DNA of 64,000 nt from Prochlorococcus sp. scB245a_520K10 (GCA_000634515.1 JFNU01000005.1:62001-126000); one strand, 5' to 3'. Counted from the stretch's first letter, positions 39,378 to 48,642 are shown. A program made the numbers and translations. The notes: generated by a model from the letters alone, not told the origin.

Positions 39378-40607
39378 CTAATTAGAAATGAAATTCTTAG
39401 GATCTTGATCATATCTATGTTTGAGAGGTATCTTATCTACTTCATTATTTTGATCTAGTAATTCAATTTTATTTAATGATTGCCTTAATAACCTTGCAGA
39501 AATAATTGGCATATCTCTTGGAACTGAGATTCTATTTTTTAAATATCTCAGAGATTTTCCTGAAAGTTTCTCAGGAATTCTTATTTCACCTGTGATCATA
39601 TGAGTTAAGGCTGATCTCAATGATTCTTCAAAGTATTCTTTATCATGTGGATTAACTTTTATTAAATTATTTTTATGCTTTATGATTCTTTTAAGAGCAA
39701 ATTTAGCGTAATATTTTGAATCATAATTTTTATTAAATTCAAAATACCCAAGGCCCTCTCCAGTATCTATTGATTTAGAAAAAGCAATCTGTTTTTCATT
39801 GCTTTCTTTATAACACCCACCCATCTGTGGCGGTAAATCGTGAGAGTGAGTATGAAAATCTCCTTGAGTTCCTCTATAAGTACTTGTTCCTTCAATAAGG
39901 GTAAGCCATTTATCTATATATCGATAATTAGATCTTAGATTAAACCCTTTATAGTAGCTTAAAGAAGCATTCATTCTTTCCATATAAGGAATAAAAATTA
40001 TATCTCCAATACCAGGCACTAATTCACTTGAAGAAGATTCTGCTGGGTCAATAAACCCTGATTCTGACGCGCCCAAGATCTCATCAAATTTAGAAATAGA
40101 TTCCTTAAATCTTTTTTTTCGAAAAGAGTTGTCTATGAAATTAAAGCTTTCTCGGCAAAGCCAATTACACCAAGATCTGAAAATTTCTCTTTCCAATTCT
40201 CGAGTTTTTTTTAGGTGACTTGATGTAATAAAAGAACCAAGCGCTCCAAATTCATTTTCTAAAAAAGCTATGATGTTGTCACTTTCAGTTACAATTTGAC
40301 CTTTAAATTCAATAGCTGGTAATTTGCCAGACCTAACTTTATCAAGAAACCAAGTTTCTTTTTGACCATAGCAAAACATATTTATTTTTTTTATTCTGTA
40401 AGGAATTCTCTTATATTCAAGCCATAACCATATTTTCTGACAATAAGGACACCATGAATGTCTGTCCCTGTAGAGGGTAACTATTACATCATTTTCAGTA
40501 TGCCCAAATAATCTTAAATTTGCGTAGGAATTATTAAAACCATTGACTCTATCAAGATCATCAATTTCAAACTTATTTAAATCATCCCATGTCAAAATCT
40601 CATTCAT
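39378..40607 (-). CDS. Glutathione S-transferase-like protein with long C-terminal extension
   Basis: 409 aa. The thioredoxin-fold GST N-domain at about residues 38-120 has the CPYCQKIWLWLEYKRIPY redox motif (CxxC), cis-Pro segment GKLPAIEF and ESDNIIAFLENEFG. An alpha-helical GST C-domain follows at about 130-245. The last ~150 residues (including GCYKESNEKQIAFSKSIDTGEGLGYF and a helical tail) go well beyond a standard ~220-aa GST. It is divergent from glutathione reductase with only 36 bp between, consistent with shared redox regulation. Substrate unknown. Confidence 0.86.
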   Translation of the reverse strand: MNEILTWDDLNKFEIDDLDRVNGFNNSYANLRLFGHTENDVIVTLYRDRHSWCPYCQKIWLWLEYKRIPYRIKKINMFCYGQKETWFLDKVRSGKLPAIEFKGQIVTESDNIIAFLENEFGALGSFITSSHLKKTRELEREIFRSWCNWLCRESFNFIDNSFRKKRFKESISKFDEILGASESGFIDPAESSSSELVPGIGDIIFIPYMERMNASLSYYKGFNLRSNYRYIDKWLTLIEGTSTYRGTQGDFHTHSHDLPPQMGGCYKESNEKQIAFSKSIDTGEGLGYFEFNKNYDSKYYAKFALKRIIKHKNNLIKVNPHDKEYFEESLRSALTHMITGEIRIPEKLSGKSLRYLKNRISVPRDMPIISARLLRQSLNKIELLDQNNEVDKIPLKHRYDQDPKNFISN

Positions 40608-40643
40608 TATTTGAATTAAAGCTATAATCTAACGCTATAATAA

Positions 40644-42023
40644 GTGATTAAAAAAGTCTTGGAATTTGAATTTGATTTAATTGTTGTTGGCGCTGGATCT
40701 GGTGGACTGGCAGCTGCTAAACGTGCAGCTAGTTATGGAGCAAAAGTTGCGATCATAGAAGTAAATAAAATAGGAGGAACTTGCGTAATAAGGGGATGTG
40801 TTCCTAAAAAATTGATGGTTTATGCAGCTAAAAGTAAAAAAAATATGGATTCTTCTGAAGGATATGGAATAAAAAAAGAAGGTATTAATTTTGAATCTAA
40901 CATTTTATTGAAGAATGTTAGAGAGGAGGTTTTCAGATTAAGTAATTTACATAGAAATTCTTTAAATAAATTGAATGTAACTATTTTTGAGGGATTAGGA
41001 AGATTTAAAACTCAAAATGAATTAGAGATAATTTGTCCAAAAACACAGAAAACTATAAATAAAATAAGTTCAAAAAAAATTCTTATATCAGTTGGAGGTA
41101 AACCAAAGAAAATGAATATTTCTGGGGAAGAATTGGCATGGACTAGTGATGATATTTTTGAATTAGATAGGTTTCCTGACTCAATATTAATTGTTGGAGG
41201 CGGATATATTGCCTGTGAATTTGCCTCTATCTTCAGGAATTTGGGAACTGAAGTAACTCAATTAATTAGGGGCCAACGTTTACTTAATGGTTTTGATGAG
41301 GATCTATCTTCATGCTTAGAAGAATCAACTTCTTTAAATGGAATAAAAATAATTTCCAGAAATCAATTAAAGTCTATAAAAAGAGTTAATGGAAATTTGG
41401 AATCTACCTTAGGCTCTGGAGATAAAGTCCTAACTAATAATATCCTTATTGCTACAGGGAGAGAACCAAATCTCTTGCCTTTAAATTTGGATTTTTTAAA
41501 TCTCAAGATGGATGGCTCCTTTTTAGAAGTTAACGAACTTAATCAAACAAGCAACGCTAATATTTTTGCAGTTGGAGATATCATAAACAAACCAAATTTA
41601 ACTCCAGTGGCAATAGAACAAGGCAGAGTTTTTTCGGATAATTTTTTTAATTGTCAAAAAAGAAAAGTTAATTATGAATATATCCCCAAGGCAGTTTTCA
41701 CTATTCCTGAAATTTCAACAGTTGGCTTAAGTGAGAAAAGAGCAAAAGAGATTTACTGTGAGGAAAATATAAAAATTTTCAAATGTAAATTTACGCCTAT
41801 GTCAAATACTTTTAAAGAGGATAAATCAAAATGTATGTTGAAGATAGTCGTTAATAAATTAACTGACAAAGTACTGGGATGCCATATGTTTGGAGAAACA
41901 TCATCTGAAATTATTCAAATGGTATCAATTTCATTAAATGCAGGTATTACCAAAAAAGACTTTGATATTACTATGGCTTTGCACCCAACTATCTCAGAAG
42001 AATTTGTGACTATGTATGGCTAA
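40644..42023 (+). CDS. gor: Glutathione reductase (NADPH)
   Basis: 459 aa from a GTG start. FAD-dependent disulfide reductase regenerating GSH. FAD motif VVGAGSGGLAAAKRAA near residue 15, redox cysteines Cys47/Cys52 in GGTCVIRGCVPKKL, NAD(P) motif IVGGGYIACEFASI near residue 183, FAVGDI near residue 310, and the C-terminal ALHPTISEEF with the catalytic His. It is transcribed divergently from the GST-like gene. Confidence 0.96.
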   Translation: MIKKVLEFEFDLIVVGAGSGGLAAAKRAASYGAKVAIIEVNKIGGTCVIRGCVPKKLMVYAAKSKKNMDSSEGYGIKKEGINFESNILLKNVREEVFRLSNLHRNSLNKLNVTIFEGLGRFKTQNELEIICPKTQKTINKISSKKILISVGGKPKKMNISGEELAWTSDDIFELDRFPDSILIVGGGYIACEFASIFRNLGTEVTQLIRGQRLLNGFDEDLSSCLEESTSLNGIKIISRNQLKSIKRVNGNLESTLGSGDKVLTNNILIATGREPNLLPLNLDFLNLKMDGSFLEVNELNQTSNANIFAVGDIINKPNLTPVAIEQGRVFSDNFFNCQKRKVNYEYIPKAVFTIPEISTVGLSEKRAKEIYCEENIKIFKCKFTPMSNTFKEDKSKCMLKIVVNKLTDKVLGCHMFGETSSEIIQMVSISLNAGITKKDFDITMALHPTISEEFVTMYG

Positions 42024-42025
42024 AA

Positions 42026-43105
42026 TTATGATTTAGAAAATTTTAATTTTTCTTGAGCAAAGAGAAAAATTGTTAGTAATGAAAAGTAAATAAACAAACC
42101 TATCCTTAATTCAGAGAGATAATTAAATCTATTCAAGAAAAGTATTTTATCTAGAATGTAAAAAATATAAAGATTAAGCAAAATAAATCCCTCAATTCTA
42201 GAAATTTTTCCTTTGCTCCAGAAAATTGGCAAGCATGCAAAGGTTGTTAAAACCATAAAGGGGAGATCAACTTTTATAAGGCTTTGTTCAATAACTAAGC
42301 CTTTAAATCCTGAAAAAATACTACAACTTCCAAGGATTAGAAGTTGATTGAGCAAATTGCTTCCTATTACATTCCCAATCGCAAGATCTGTTTTACCTTT
42401 AAATGCAGCAATTATTGAAGTTACTAATTCGGGCAAAGATGTTCCGGTGGCAACAATAGTTAATCCAATGATAATTTCATTTACACCCAAAAGAGTAGCA
42501 AGAGTTTGAGAACCATTTACTAAGATGTTTGAACCAAAGCTTAAAAGAAATATTCCCAATATCAACTTTAGTACGATATTTAGCTTTCCTTTATAATTAT
42601 CATTCAACTCTTCTATCTCTGGTTCAGCATCTTTTGTATCATCTCCTTTCTCATTGATGGTATTAATTTCCCATATTGTATTTAAAACTAAACAAAATAT
42701 TAGAAAGATTCCTGCTTGAAATGTTAATAGGCCTGTTGATGACATTGCCCAAACTGCAACTGAAATAGCCATTAAAAGAGGAACATCCCTTCTGACTATT
42801 CTGCTTTTTACCTTAAGTGGTGTTATCAATGAGCTAATACCTAAAACTACAAGAACATTAAAAATATTGCTCCCTATTACATTGCTAGCTGCAAGGGAAT
42901 CACTGCCTTTTAAAATTGAACTTAGACTCACCAATAACTCAGGAGAACTAGTACCCAGAGAAACAACTGTTAATCCAATTACTATTTGAGGTATACCTAA
43001 AATTAAAGATAAATTTATGGCTCCTCTTATGAAGAACTCTCCTCCTGCAAAAAGTAAAATTACTCCTAATATTATTTCTATTATTGGAAATAAAAAATCA
43101 CTCAT
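42026..43105 (-). CDS. Calcium/sodium (cation) antiporter, YrbG/CaCA family
   Basis: 359 aa with about ten membrane helices in two inverted repeats. Each repeat carries the alpha-motif: VVSLGTSSPELLVS.....SNVIGSNIFNVLVVLG near residues 45-90, and VATGTSLPELVTSIIA.....GNVIGSNLLNQLLILG near residues 218-255. A short acidic loop (KGDDTKDAEPEIEE) separates them. Likely exports Ca2+ against Na+ or H+ at the plasma membrane. It ends 3 bp from the gor stop. Confidence 0.92.
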   Translation of the reverse strand: MSDFLFPIIEIILGVILLFAGGEFFIRGAINLSLILGIPQIVIGLTVVSLGTSSPELLVSLSSILKGSDSLAASNVIGSNIFNVLVVLGISSLITPLKVKSRIVRRDVPLLMAISVAVWAMSSTGLLTFQAGIFLIFCLVLNTIWEINTINEKGDDTKDAEPEIEELNDNYKGKLNIVLKLILGIFLLSFGSNILVNGSQTLATLLGVNEIIIGLTIVATGTSLPELVTSIIAAFKGKTDLAIGNVIGSNLLNQLLILGSCSIFSGFKGLVIEQSLIKVDLPFMVLTTFACLPIFWSKGKISRIEGFILLNLYIFYILDKILFLNRFNYLSELRIGLFIYFSLLTIFLFAQEKLKFSKS

Positions 43106-43223
43106 ATTTAAGATCTAGCTTAGATAATTAAATCTTTAAAAATTAGTTAATAACTATCCTCGAATATCTATAATTTATTGTCAAATTTAATTTGTTGTTA
43201 AAATTGACTAAATAGTAAAAATT

Positions 43224-44273
43224 TTGAAGACATTAACCATATTAAAACCTGATGATTGGCATTTACATTTAAGAGAAGGCCCTGTATTAAAAAATATTAT
43301 TCATTTTACAGCAGAATATTTCGGAAGAGCTATCATCATGCCAAATACTAAAACTCCAATTACATCTATTGATAGTGCAATTTCATATAAGAAATCTATT
43401 GTTGAAGCGTTACCAAGAACTTCTAAGTTTGAACCATTAATGACTATGTATCTCACTGATGAGACTGATAAAAGGGAACTAATAAGTGGGTTCAAAAATA
43501 ATGTCTTTTTTGCCGCAAAATTATATCCTGCTAATGCTACGACAAATTCAAGTTATGGAGTTAAAAAAATAGAAAATCTGTACAAGATTTTTGAATTAAT
43601 GCAAGATTCTGGAATGCCTCTCTTAATACATGGAGAGGTGACTGATTCTGAAGTGGATGTATTTGATCGAGAGGAAGTTTTTATAGATAGGGAACTTACA
43701 CCAATAGCTAAAAGATTTCCAAAATTAAAAATTGTTTTGGAACATATAACCACCTCTTATGCAGTGGATTTTGTTCAAGAAAATAATATTGGAGCTACTA
43801 TTACTCCACATCATTTGCATATAAATAGAAATGCAATGTTTTTTGGAGGCTTAAATAGCGATTTTTATTGCTTACCAGTAGCTAAGAGGGAAAAACATAG
43901 ATTAGCATTAAGGAAAGCTGCAACAAGTGGGAAAGAATGCTTTTTCTTAGGGACTGACTCGGCTCCACATCTAAGAGAGTGGAAAGCCTTTTGTGGTTGT
44001 GCTGGTATTTTTAATTCCCCAGTAGCAATAGAAAGCTATTTAACAGTATTTGAAGAGGAAAATGCTTTAGATAATTTTGAGAAGTTTTCAAGTTTGAATG
44101 GTCCTAAATTTTATAATGTGCCCCCAAATAAAGAAAGAATAAAATTAGTGTCTAAACCGAATAAAGTCGTAAATTTTGTTGATATTTTTGAACAGGAAAA
44201 TATTGTTGGACAAATAAAACCGTTACACGCTGGTGAAACTTTACAATGGCAAGTAGATGGGATAGTAAATTAA
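43224..44273 (+). CDS. pyrC: Dihydroorotase
   Basis: 349 aa from a TTG start. Class II (E. coli-like) dihydroorotase of pyrimidine synthesis. Metal-binding DDWHLHLREG at the N-terminus, IMPNT near residue 38, AAKLYPANATTNS with the carbamylated Lys near residue 95, LLIHGEV near residue 136, ITPHHL and GTDSAPH near residue 248 with the metal Asp. The C-terminus NFVDIFEQENIVGQIKPLHAGETL is typical. Confidence 0.95.
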   Translation: MKTLTILKPDDWHLHLREGPVLKNIIHFTAEYFGRAIIMPNTKTPITSIDSAISYKKSIVEALPRTSKFEPLMTMYLTDETDKRELISGFKNNVFFAAKLYPANATTNSSYGVKKIENLYKIFELMQDSGMPLLIHGEVTDSEVDVFDREEVFIDRELTPIAKRFPKLKIVLEHITTSYAVDFVQENNIGATITPHHLHINRNAMFFGGLNSDFYCLPVAKREKHRLALRKAATSGKECFFLGTDSAPHLREWKAFCGCAGIFNSPVAIESYLTVFEEENALDNFEKFSSLNGPKFYNVPPNKERIKLVSKPNKVVNFVDIFEQENIVGQIKPLHAGETLQWQVDGIVN

Positions 44274-44377
44274 AAAATTTGTATTAATCCTACCATTCAA
44301 CAAAAGTTTAAATATTCCAATTTTTCTTGGTTAAATGGGATACTTTCGGCTACGATAAATAAGCGCAAATTCCTTTT

Positions 44378-44463
44378 GGGAGTGTGGCGGAATTGGTAGA
44401 CGCGCCGGACTTAAAATCCGTCGAGCGCTTTAGCTCGTGGGGGTTCAAGTCCCCCCACTCCCA
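44378..44463 (+). tRNA. tRNA-Leu (anticodon UAA)
   Basis: 86 nt. Acceptor arms GGGAGTG (44378-44384) and CACTCCC (44456-44462) pair perfectly, with discriminator A at 44463. The D-arm contains GGCGGAATTGGTAGAC, the anticodon stem-loop CGGA-CTTAAAA-TCCG gives anticodon TAA, a long class-II variable arm follows (GTCGAGCGCTTTAGCTCGT), and the T-arm is GGGGGTTCAAGTCCCCC. CCA is not encoded (CAT follows). No intron is present, unlike the tRNA-Leu(UAA) of many other cyanobacteria. A TACGAT about 20 bp upstream could be its -10. Confidence 0.98.
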
Positions 44464-44541
44464 TTTTTTAATTATTTATTTTTAGTTCTTACGATAACTC
44501 TTAATAATTGTTATGTTTTAACTAAGAAGCCATAAATCAAA

Positions 44542-44775
44542 ATGGAAAATATTTTTAATAATTCATTCGCTACATTAATTGCCTATGTTGGAGTTATATC
44601 TTTTTATTTATTAGTTATTCCATTATTACTATTCTACTGGATGAATAATAGATGGAATGTTATGGGAAAATTTGAGAGATTAGGAATATATGGACTAGTA
44701 TTCCTGTTTTTCCCAGGTTTAATTTTATTTTCTCCATTTTTAAATCTCAGATTAAGAGGAAGTGGTAAAGGGTAA
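44542..44775 (+). CDS. ndhL: NAD(P)H dehydrogenase (NDH-1) subunit L
   Basis: 77 aa. A cyanobacterial-type small NDH-1 membrane subunit with two transmembrane segments ([24 protein letters not shown] and [18 protein letters not shown]) joined by [15 protein letters not shown]. It is needed for NDH-1 in cyclic electron flow and CO2 uptake in other cyanobacteria. It begins a run with a DUF3007 gene and trpA on the same strand, 78 bp after the tRNA. Confidence 0.9.
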   Translation: MENIFNNSFATLIAYVGVISFYLLVIPLLLFYWMNNRWNVMGKFERLGIYGLVFLFFPGLILFSPFLNLRLRGSGKG

Positions 44776-44779
44776 ATAG

Positions 44780-45100
44780 TTGACTAAAGGTAAAGTTGTA
44801 CAAATAGGGATATTAGTATCTATTTTAGGATTAATTAGTTACAAGTTGGCACCGCAATTTGGCATCGATAATTTTACAGCTAGTACTATTTCAAGTTGTA
44901 CTTTAATTCTTATTGTAACTACTTGGGTATCGTCTTATGTTTATAGGGTTGTTAATGGAAAAATGACTTTTATGGAACAAAGGAAGCGTTATAGAAAAGA
45001 GTACGAAAAAGTTGTTAATGATAAACTGGTAACTAAGTTTAATTCATTGCCAAAGGAAGAGCAGGAAAAACTAATGGAAGATTTAGAAAAAAATTCATAA
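44780..45100 (+). CDS. DUF3007 family membrane protein
   Basis: 106 aa from a TTG start. Two N-terminal membrane helices (VVQIGILVSILGLISYKLAP and ASTISSCTLILIVTTWVSSYVYRVV) are followed by a charged helical tail with MTFMEQRKRYRKEYEKVV. The pattern is that of DUF3007, a conserved cyanobacterial/plastid family of unknown function often beside ndhL. It starts 4 bp after ndhL, so they are likely co-translated. An accessory role with NDH-1 is possible by context only. Confidence 0.8.
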   Translation: MTKGKVVQIGILVSILGLISYKLAPQFGIDNFTASTISSCTLILIVTTWVSSYVYRVVNGKMTFMEQRKRYRKEYEKVVNDKLVTKFNSLPKEEQEKLMEDLEKNS

Positions 45101-45127
45101 ATTTGAACAGGAAATAATCTAAATTAT

Positions 45128-45967
45128 ATGAAAGAAAACAAAATGCAAATGAATAAAAATGAAGCTTCTTCAAGGGTAGATAAGAAGTTTTATGAATTAA
45201 AAAATAATAAAAAAATAGCTTTGATGCCTTTCATAATGGCTGGAGATCCAAATATTGAGAAAACATCTGAGATCTTATTAAAGTTACAAGAAAATGGTGC
45301 TGACCTTATTGAGTTAGGAATTCCATATAGTGATCCTTTAGCAGACGGGCCTATTATTCAACTATCTGCTTCTCGTGCACTAAAGTCAGGGACTACACCA
45401 AAAAAAGTAATTAAACTTTTAGAGTCTTTAAAAGGCAAATTAAATATTCCCGTAATACTTTTTACTTACTTAAACCCTTTATTGTGCTTTGGATTTGAAC
45501 ACTTTTGCGAGTTAGCTTCCAATGCTGGAGTTTCTGGACTAATAATTCCTGATCTTCCTTTAGAGGAAGCTTATAAATTTTCTAAAATAGTTAGTAATCA
45601 TTCTATGGATTTGGTTTTATTGGTTGCTCCAACTACTCCTTTCGAAAGAATGAAAAAAATATCCAATCATACAAAAGGTTTTACTTATTTAGTAAGTGTA
45701 ACTGGCGTTACTGGGGAAAGAAACAAAATGGAAAGTAGAGTAGAAAATCTTATTGCTAAATTAAAAGAAATAAATAATAATCCAATTGCTGTTGGTTTCG
45801 GAATATCCACTCCTGAACATGTTAATAAAGTTCGTGAATGGGGGGCAGATGGAGTAATTATTGGTAGTGCATTTGTAAAAAGGATTTCTAGTTCAAGTGA
45901 AAAAGATGTTGTTAATAATGTTGGTAGATTTTGTAATGATATGCGTTTAGCTGCAGATAAAAAATAA
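45128..45967 (+). CDS. trpA: Tryptophan synthase alpha subunit
   Basis: 279 aa. Cleaves indole-3-glycerol phosphate to indole, passed to TrpB. ALMPFIMAGDPN near residue 30, catalytic Glu and Asp in LIELGIPYSDPLADGPIIQ, SGLIIPDLPLEEA near residue 138, TTPFERM, and GFGISTPEHVNKV.....ADGVIIGSAFV at the end. An N-terminal Lys/Asn-rich ~18-residue extension precedes the core; starts at 45146 or 45152 are also possible. Read after ndhL and the DUF3007 gene. Confidence 0.95.
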   Translation: MKENKMQMNKNEASSRVDKKFYELKNNKKIALMPFIMAGDPNIEKTSEILLKLQENGADLIELGIPYSDPLADGPIIQLSASRALKSGTTPKKVIKLLESLKGKLNIPVILFTYLNPLLCFGFEHFCELASNAGVSGLIIPDLPLEEAYKFSKIVSNHSMDLVLLVAPTTPFERMKKISNHTKGFTYLVSVTGVTGERNKMESRVENLIAKLKEINNNPIAVGFGISTPEHVNKVREWGADGVIIGSAFVKRISSSSEKDVVNNVGRFCNDMRLAADKK

Positions 45968-46048
45968 ACTTAAAGATTTGAGAGAATAAAAAAACTAATT
46001 AAAAACTTTTAAATCATATATAAAATTATTTTTTTGTTATCTTCAAGT

Positions 46049-46399
46049 TTAATCAGCTGGCAATAATCTTATTTGTTTTCTACCTAGTTTAATTTCGAAT
46101 TCATCACCTGCTTTTAAATCTAGAAGTGCAGTATATGCTTTGCCAATCAAAAGATTTCCGTTCCCTTGTACTGTAGCTATATAACTTAGTTTTCTTCCTC
46201 CTTTGCCAATACCAGCTACTCCAGCATCGCCAAGATTCACTCCTTTTGCCTCTAAAAGTGCTTCATAAAATGCTGTGAAATTTAAGCGCTCCCCCCCATT
46301 TTTTTTCGCTGAAACATATCCACAAGCACGAACAAGTTCGGACTTGCTGACATCTCCAAGTTCTTTAACTTTTGCAAGAAGATCACTACCAGTGAGCAT
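46049..46399 (-). CDS. cyAbrB-type AbrB-like transcriptional regulator
   Basis: 116 aa. The cyanobacterial AbrB family (cyAbrB): N-terminal MLTGSDLLAKVKELGDVSKSELVRACGYVS, then RLNFTAFYEALLEAKGVNL, a Gly-rich GDAGVAGIGKGGRKLSYIATVQ, and a C-terminal swapped-hairpin DNA-binding part NLLIGKAYTALLDLKAGDEFEIKLGRKQIRL. These regulators affect carbon/nitrogen balance and redox genes in other cyanobacteria. It stands alone between trpA and yciI, transcribed divergently from the latter. Confidence 0.9.
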   Translation of the reverse strand: MLTGSDLLAKVKELGDVSKSELVRACGYVSAKKNGGERLNFTAFYEALLEAKGVNLGDAGVAGIGKGGRKLSYIATVQGNGNLLIGKAYTALLDLKAGDEFEIKLGRKQIRLLPAD

Positions 46400-46497
46400 A
46401 ATTAATTAAAAGAAAGTTCTTCCTAAATAAGATAGCAATTTGTGTGTAATATATGCAATTATTAATTATATATTTGTTCTACTAGTTATCTTTAAAA

Positions 46498-46767
46498 ATG
46501 GAAAAGTATGTAGTGTTTGGGAAGTATTGTGAAGACGCAATCATTAAGAGGGAACAATTCCGTGAACAACATCTTAAAAGGCTTAAAAATTTAAAAGATA
46601 GCAATATTTTAGTTACTTTAGGACCTACAAAATGTACCAAATATTTGTTTGGAATTTTTAATGCTAGCGATGAATATCAATTAAGAGATTTAATTGAGAA
46701 AGATATATATTGGGAAAAAGGTATATGGATTACTTATGAAGTATATCCTTGGGTTCAGGCATTTTAA
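46498..46767 (+). CDS. YciI-like (YCII-related) protein
   Basis: 89 aa. A dimeric ferredoxin-like YCII fold: KYVVFGKYCEDAIIKREQFREQHLKRLKNL (with a His near residue 24 in the expected place), ILVTLGPTK, then FGIFNASDEYQLRDLIEKDIYWEKGIWITYEVYPW. YciI relatives sometimes have hydrolase activity; the role here is unknown. It is followed by 223 bp of very AT-rich sequence without a gene. Confidence 0.85.
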   Translation: MEKYVVFGKYCEDAIIKREQFREQHLKRLKNLKDSNILVTLGPTKCTKYLFGIFNASDEYQLRDLIEKDIYWEKGIWITYEVYPWVQAF

Positions 46768-46990
46768 ATAAAGTTTATTGATATATTTTAACTTTAAATT
46801 TAAATAAATTAATTAATAGATTTTCTATAAAAATATTCTTAATTAATAATTTATTCATTGATTATATTTAAAAAGTAAAATGATATTTCTTTATCAAAAG
46901 GTAGGTTTTAATTGGAATAAATTTTATTTTTAATTTCTTTATAAAAAAGAAGACAATTTCTATTCAAAATAATAAATTCTAAAAATATAT

Positions 46991-47311
46991 TTATTCATTA
47001 GTGTCTTGATTCATTTGTTTTACTAAAGAGTCGATATCTAATTGATTATATGGTGGTGTTTGGTTATTCTCTGTGAAATCATTTTTGATATCGTTTAGCC
47101 ATTTTTGCTCAATTTTTATAAGATTTTTTGCGATGTTGAACATACCTCCTTTTTTATGTAATTCGTTAATTTTTAGAATAATCTCCGATGTTCTGCTCGA
47201 TTTAATATTTAATTCATTTGCCAAATCTTTTTGATTATATCCATGAGATTTTAACCAATCCTTGATAAAGGAGACTAATTCTTTTTCTTCCTTTTGGGAT
47301 AGTTTACTCAT
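46991..47311 (-). CDS. Small helix-turn-helix protein
   Basis: 106 aa. An XRE/Cro-like helix-turn-helix at about residues 14-50: IKDWLKSHGYNQKDLANELNIKSSRTSEIILKINELH. The C-terminal half is helical and polar (IKIEQKWLNDIKNDFTENNQT). No enzymatic motif. It starts one base after the stop of the YkvA gene upstream, and the sigma factor is farther upstream, all on the same strand. A regulatory role is inferred from the HTH and the sigma-factor setting; targets are unknown. Confidence 0.78.
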   Translation of the reverse strand: MSKLSQKEEKELVSFIKDWLKSHGYNQKDLANELNIKSSRTSEIILKINELHKKGGMFNIAKNLIKIEQKWLNDIKNDFTENNQTPPYNQLDIDSLVKQMNQDTNE

Positions 47312-47680
47312 TCAATAAAAAGGGAATAGTTTATTAAGTTTTTTTTCTGCTCTCGCTCTTATTGAAGGAGACATATATTTACTCCATATGCTAAGTACTG
47401 CAGTAAGGGCTACAAAATCATCACTAAAACCAACTACAGGCATAAAGTCAGGGAAAAGATCAAAGGGCATAATCAAATAGGCTAATGCAGCCATTAAGGA
47501 AACTCTTACTTGCGCAGGAGTGTAAGGATCTAAAGCCATCTCTAAAACTTCTAAGGCAGGTTTAGAAATTGTTCTTCCAGCTTTAATAAGGATTTTGATG
47601 ATGATATTCTCATCAAATGTTGAACTTTCTAAAACCTCAGCATCATAAATTTTTTCTTGGTTTTTGTGATTCTCTTTCAT
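47312..47680 (-). CDS. YkvA/DUF1232 domain membrane protein
   Basis: 122 aa. The DUF1232 signature is VSLMAALAYLIMPFDLFPDFMPVVGFSDDFVALTAVLSIW (about 60-98), a membrane-associated hairpin with the conserved P-x-D-L-x-P-D. N-terminal ~40 residues are polar. Function unknown across the family. It is tightly linked to the HTH gene (stop and start adjacent) and lies 38 bp after the sigma factor. Confidence 0.88.
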   Translation of the reverse strand: MKENHKNQEKIYDAEVLESSTFDENIIIKILIKAGRTISKPALEVLEMALDPYTPAQVRVSLMAALAYLIMPFDLFPDFMPVVGFSDDFVALTAVLSIWSKYMSPSIRARAEKKLNKLFPFY

Positions 47681-47718
47681 CCTTATGTATGAAATTTTTA
47701 AATGTTTAACTGAAAACT

Positions 47719-48642
47719 TTAACTAATACTATCGACTAATCCATTTTGTATCCCAGCTTTTCTTAGTTTTCTTAGCGCACGTTGAACGACTTGTCGGCAA
47801 TATTCTCTACTACAACTCATATGTCTTGCAACTTCAGCTAAAGTTCTCCACTCATTTGAACCGTCTAAACCAAATCTCAGGCTAACTATCTTTCTTTCTT
47901 TTTCAGTTAGATTTGCTTTGTCTAATAACTTCCAAGCTGAGGCTGTTCTCTCGGCTAATTCGGCTAACTCCATTGGAGGAGTCTGATCACTTGGAAGAAT
48001 ATCTACTAACTCAGAAGGATCTGACTTGGATTTAACTGTACCTTGGAGACTAACAGTGATACTTCTCAATTCACAAGATAGGAGTTCATCAATTTCCTCT
48101 TTAGTTATTTTCATTTCTTCAGCTAGCTCATTGCTTGTAGGGGGGATACCTTTCAGTTGCATGAGCTTTGATTTCGCGGATCTTAATTTTGTAAGTTTTT
48201 CATTAATATTTACAGGAATTCTAATGGTTCTACTTTGAGTTGATAATGCTCTATTTAATCCTTGCCTAATCCACCAATAAGCATAGGTTGAAAATCTGTG
48301 CCCCCTAGAGGGATCATACTTTTCTACAGCTCTTGTAAGGCCTAATGTCCCCTCCTGAATTAAATCAAGCAACTCTAGCCCCTTGCCTTGATATCTCTTA
48401 GCAAGATTCACAACTAATCTTAGGTTGGCTGTTATCATCTCATTTTTAGCTTTTTCACCAATTTTGATTTTTTTTCTCTCAGCTTCTGAATACTCGCAAG
48501 CAGGCCCTTTACCGCCTGCCTCTTGACATCTATTAACGAGCACAACCATCTCTTGGACTTTTCTGCCCATTGTGAGTTCTCTTTCGGGAGTCAAGAGTTG
48601 GTGACGCCCTATTTCACCAAGAAAATCGCTTAATGAACTCAC
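47719..48642 (-). CDS. RNA polymerase sigma factor, group 2-like sigma-70
   Basis: 307 aa. Lacks the long region 1.1 of a primary sigma. Region 1.2: SDFLGEIGRHQLLTPERELTMGRKVQ. Region 2: NLRLVVNLAKRYQGKGLELLDLIQEGTLGLTRAVEKYDPSRGHRFSTYAYWWIRQGLNRAL (about 95-155). Region 3 follows, then region 4 with ERKIVSLRFGLDG.....REYCRQVVQRALRKLR. The spacer between regions 1.2 and 2 is short. This fits a SigB/C-like alternative sigma of picocyanobacteria; which one cannot be fixed here. It heads the sigma, YkvA, HTH run. Confidence 0.93.
   Translation of the reverse strand: MSSLSDFLGEIGRHQLLTPERELTMGRKVQEMVVLVNRCQEAGGKGPACEYSEAERKKIKIGEKAKNEMITANLRLVVNLAKRYQGKGLELLDLIQEGTLGLTRAVEKYDPSRGHRFSTYAYWWIRQGLNRALSTQSRTIRIPVNINEKLTKLRSAKSKLMQLKGIPPTSNELAEEMKITKEEIDELLSCELRSITVSLQGTVKSKSDPSELVDILPSDQTPPMELAELAERTASAWKLLDKANLTEKERKIVSLRFGLDGSNEWRTLAEVARHMSCSREYCRQVVQRALRKLRKAGIQNGLVDSIS

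Noticed and set aside
46768..46990. Gene or small RNA in the AT-rich gap after yciI
   Set aside because: The 223 bp are nearly all A and T with no sustained frame, stem or promoter of note.
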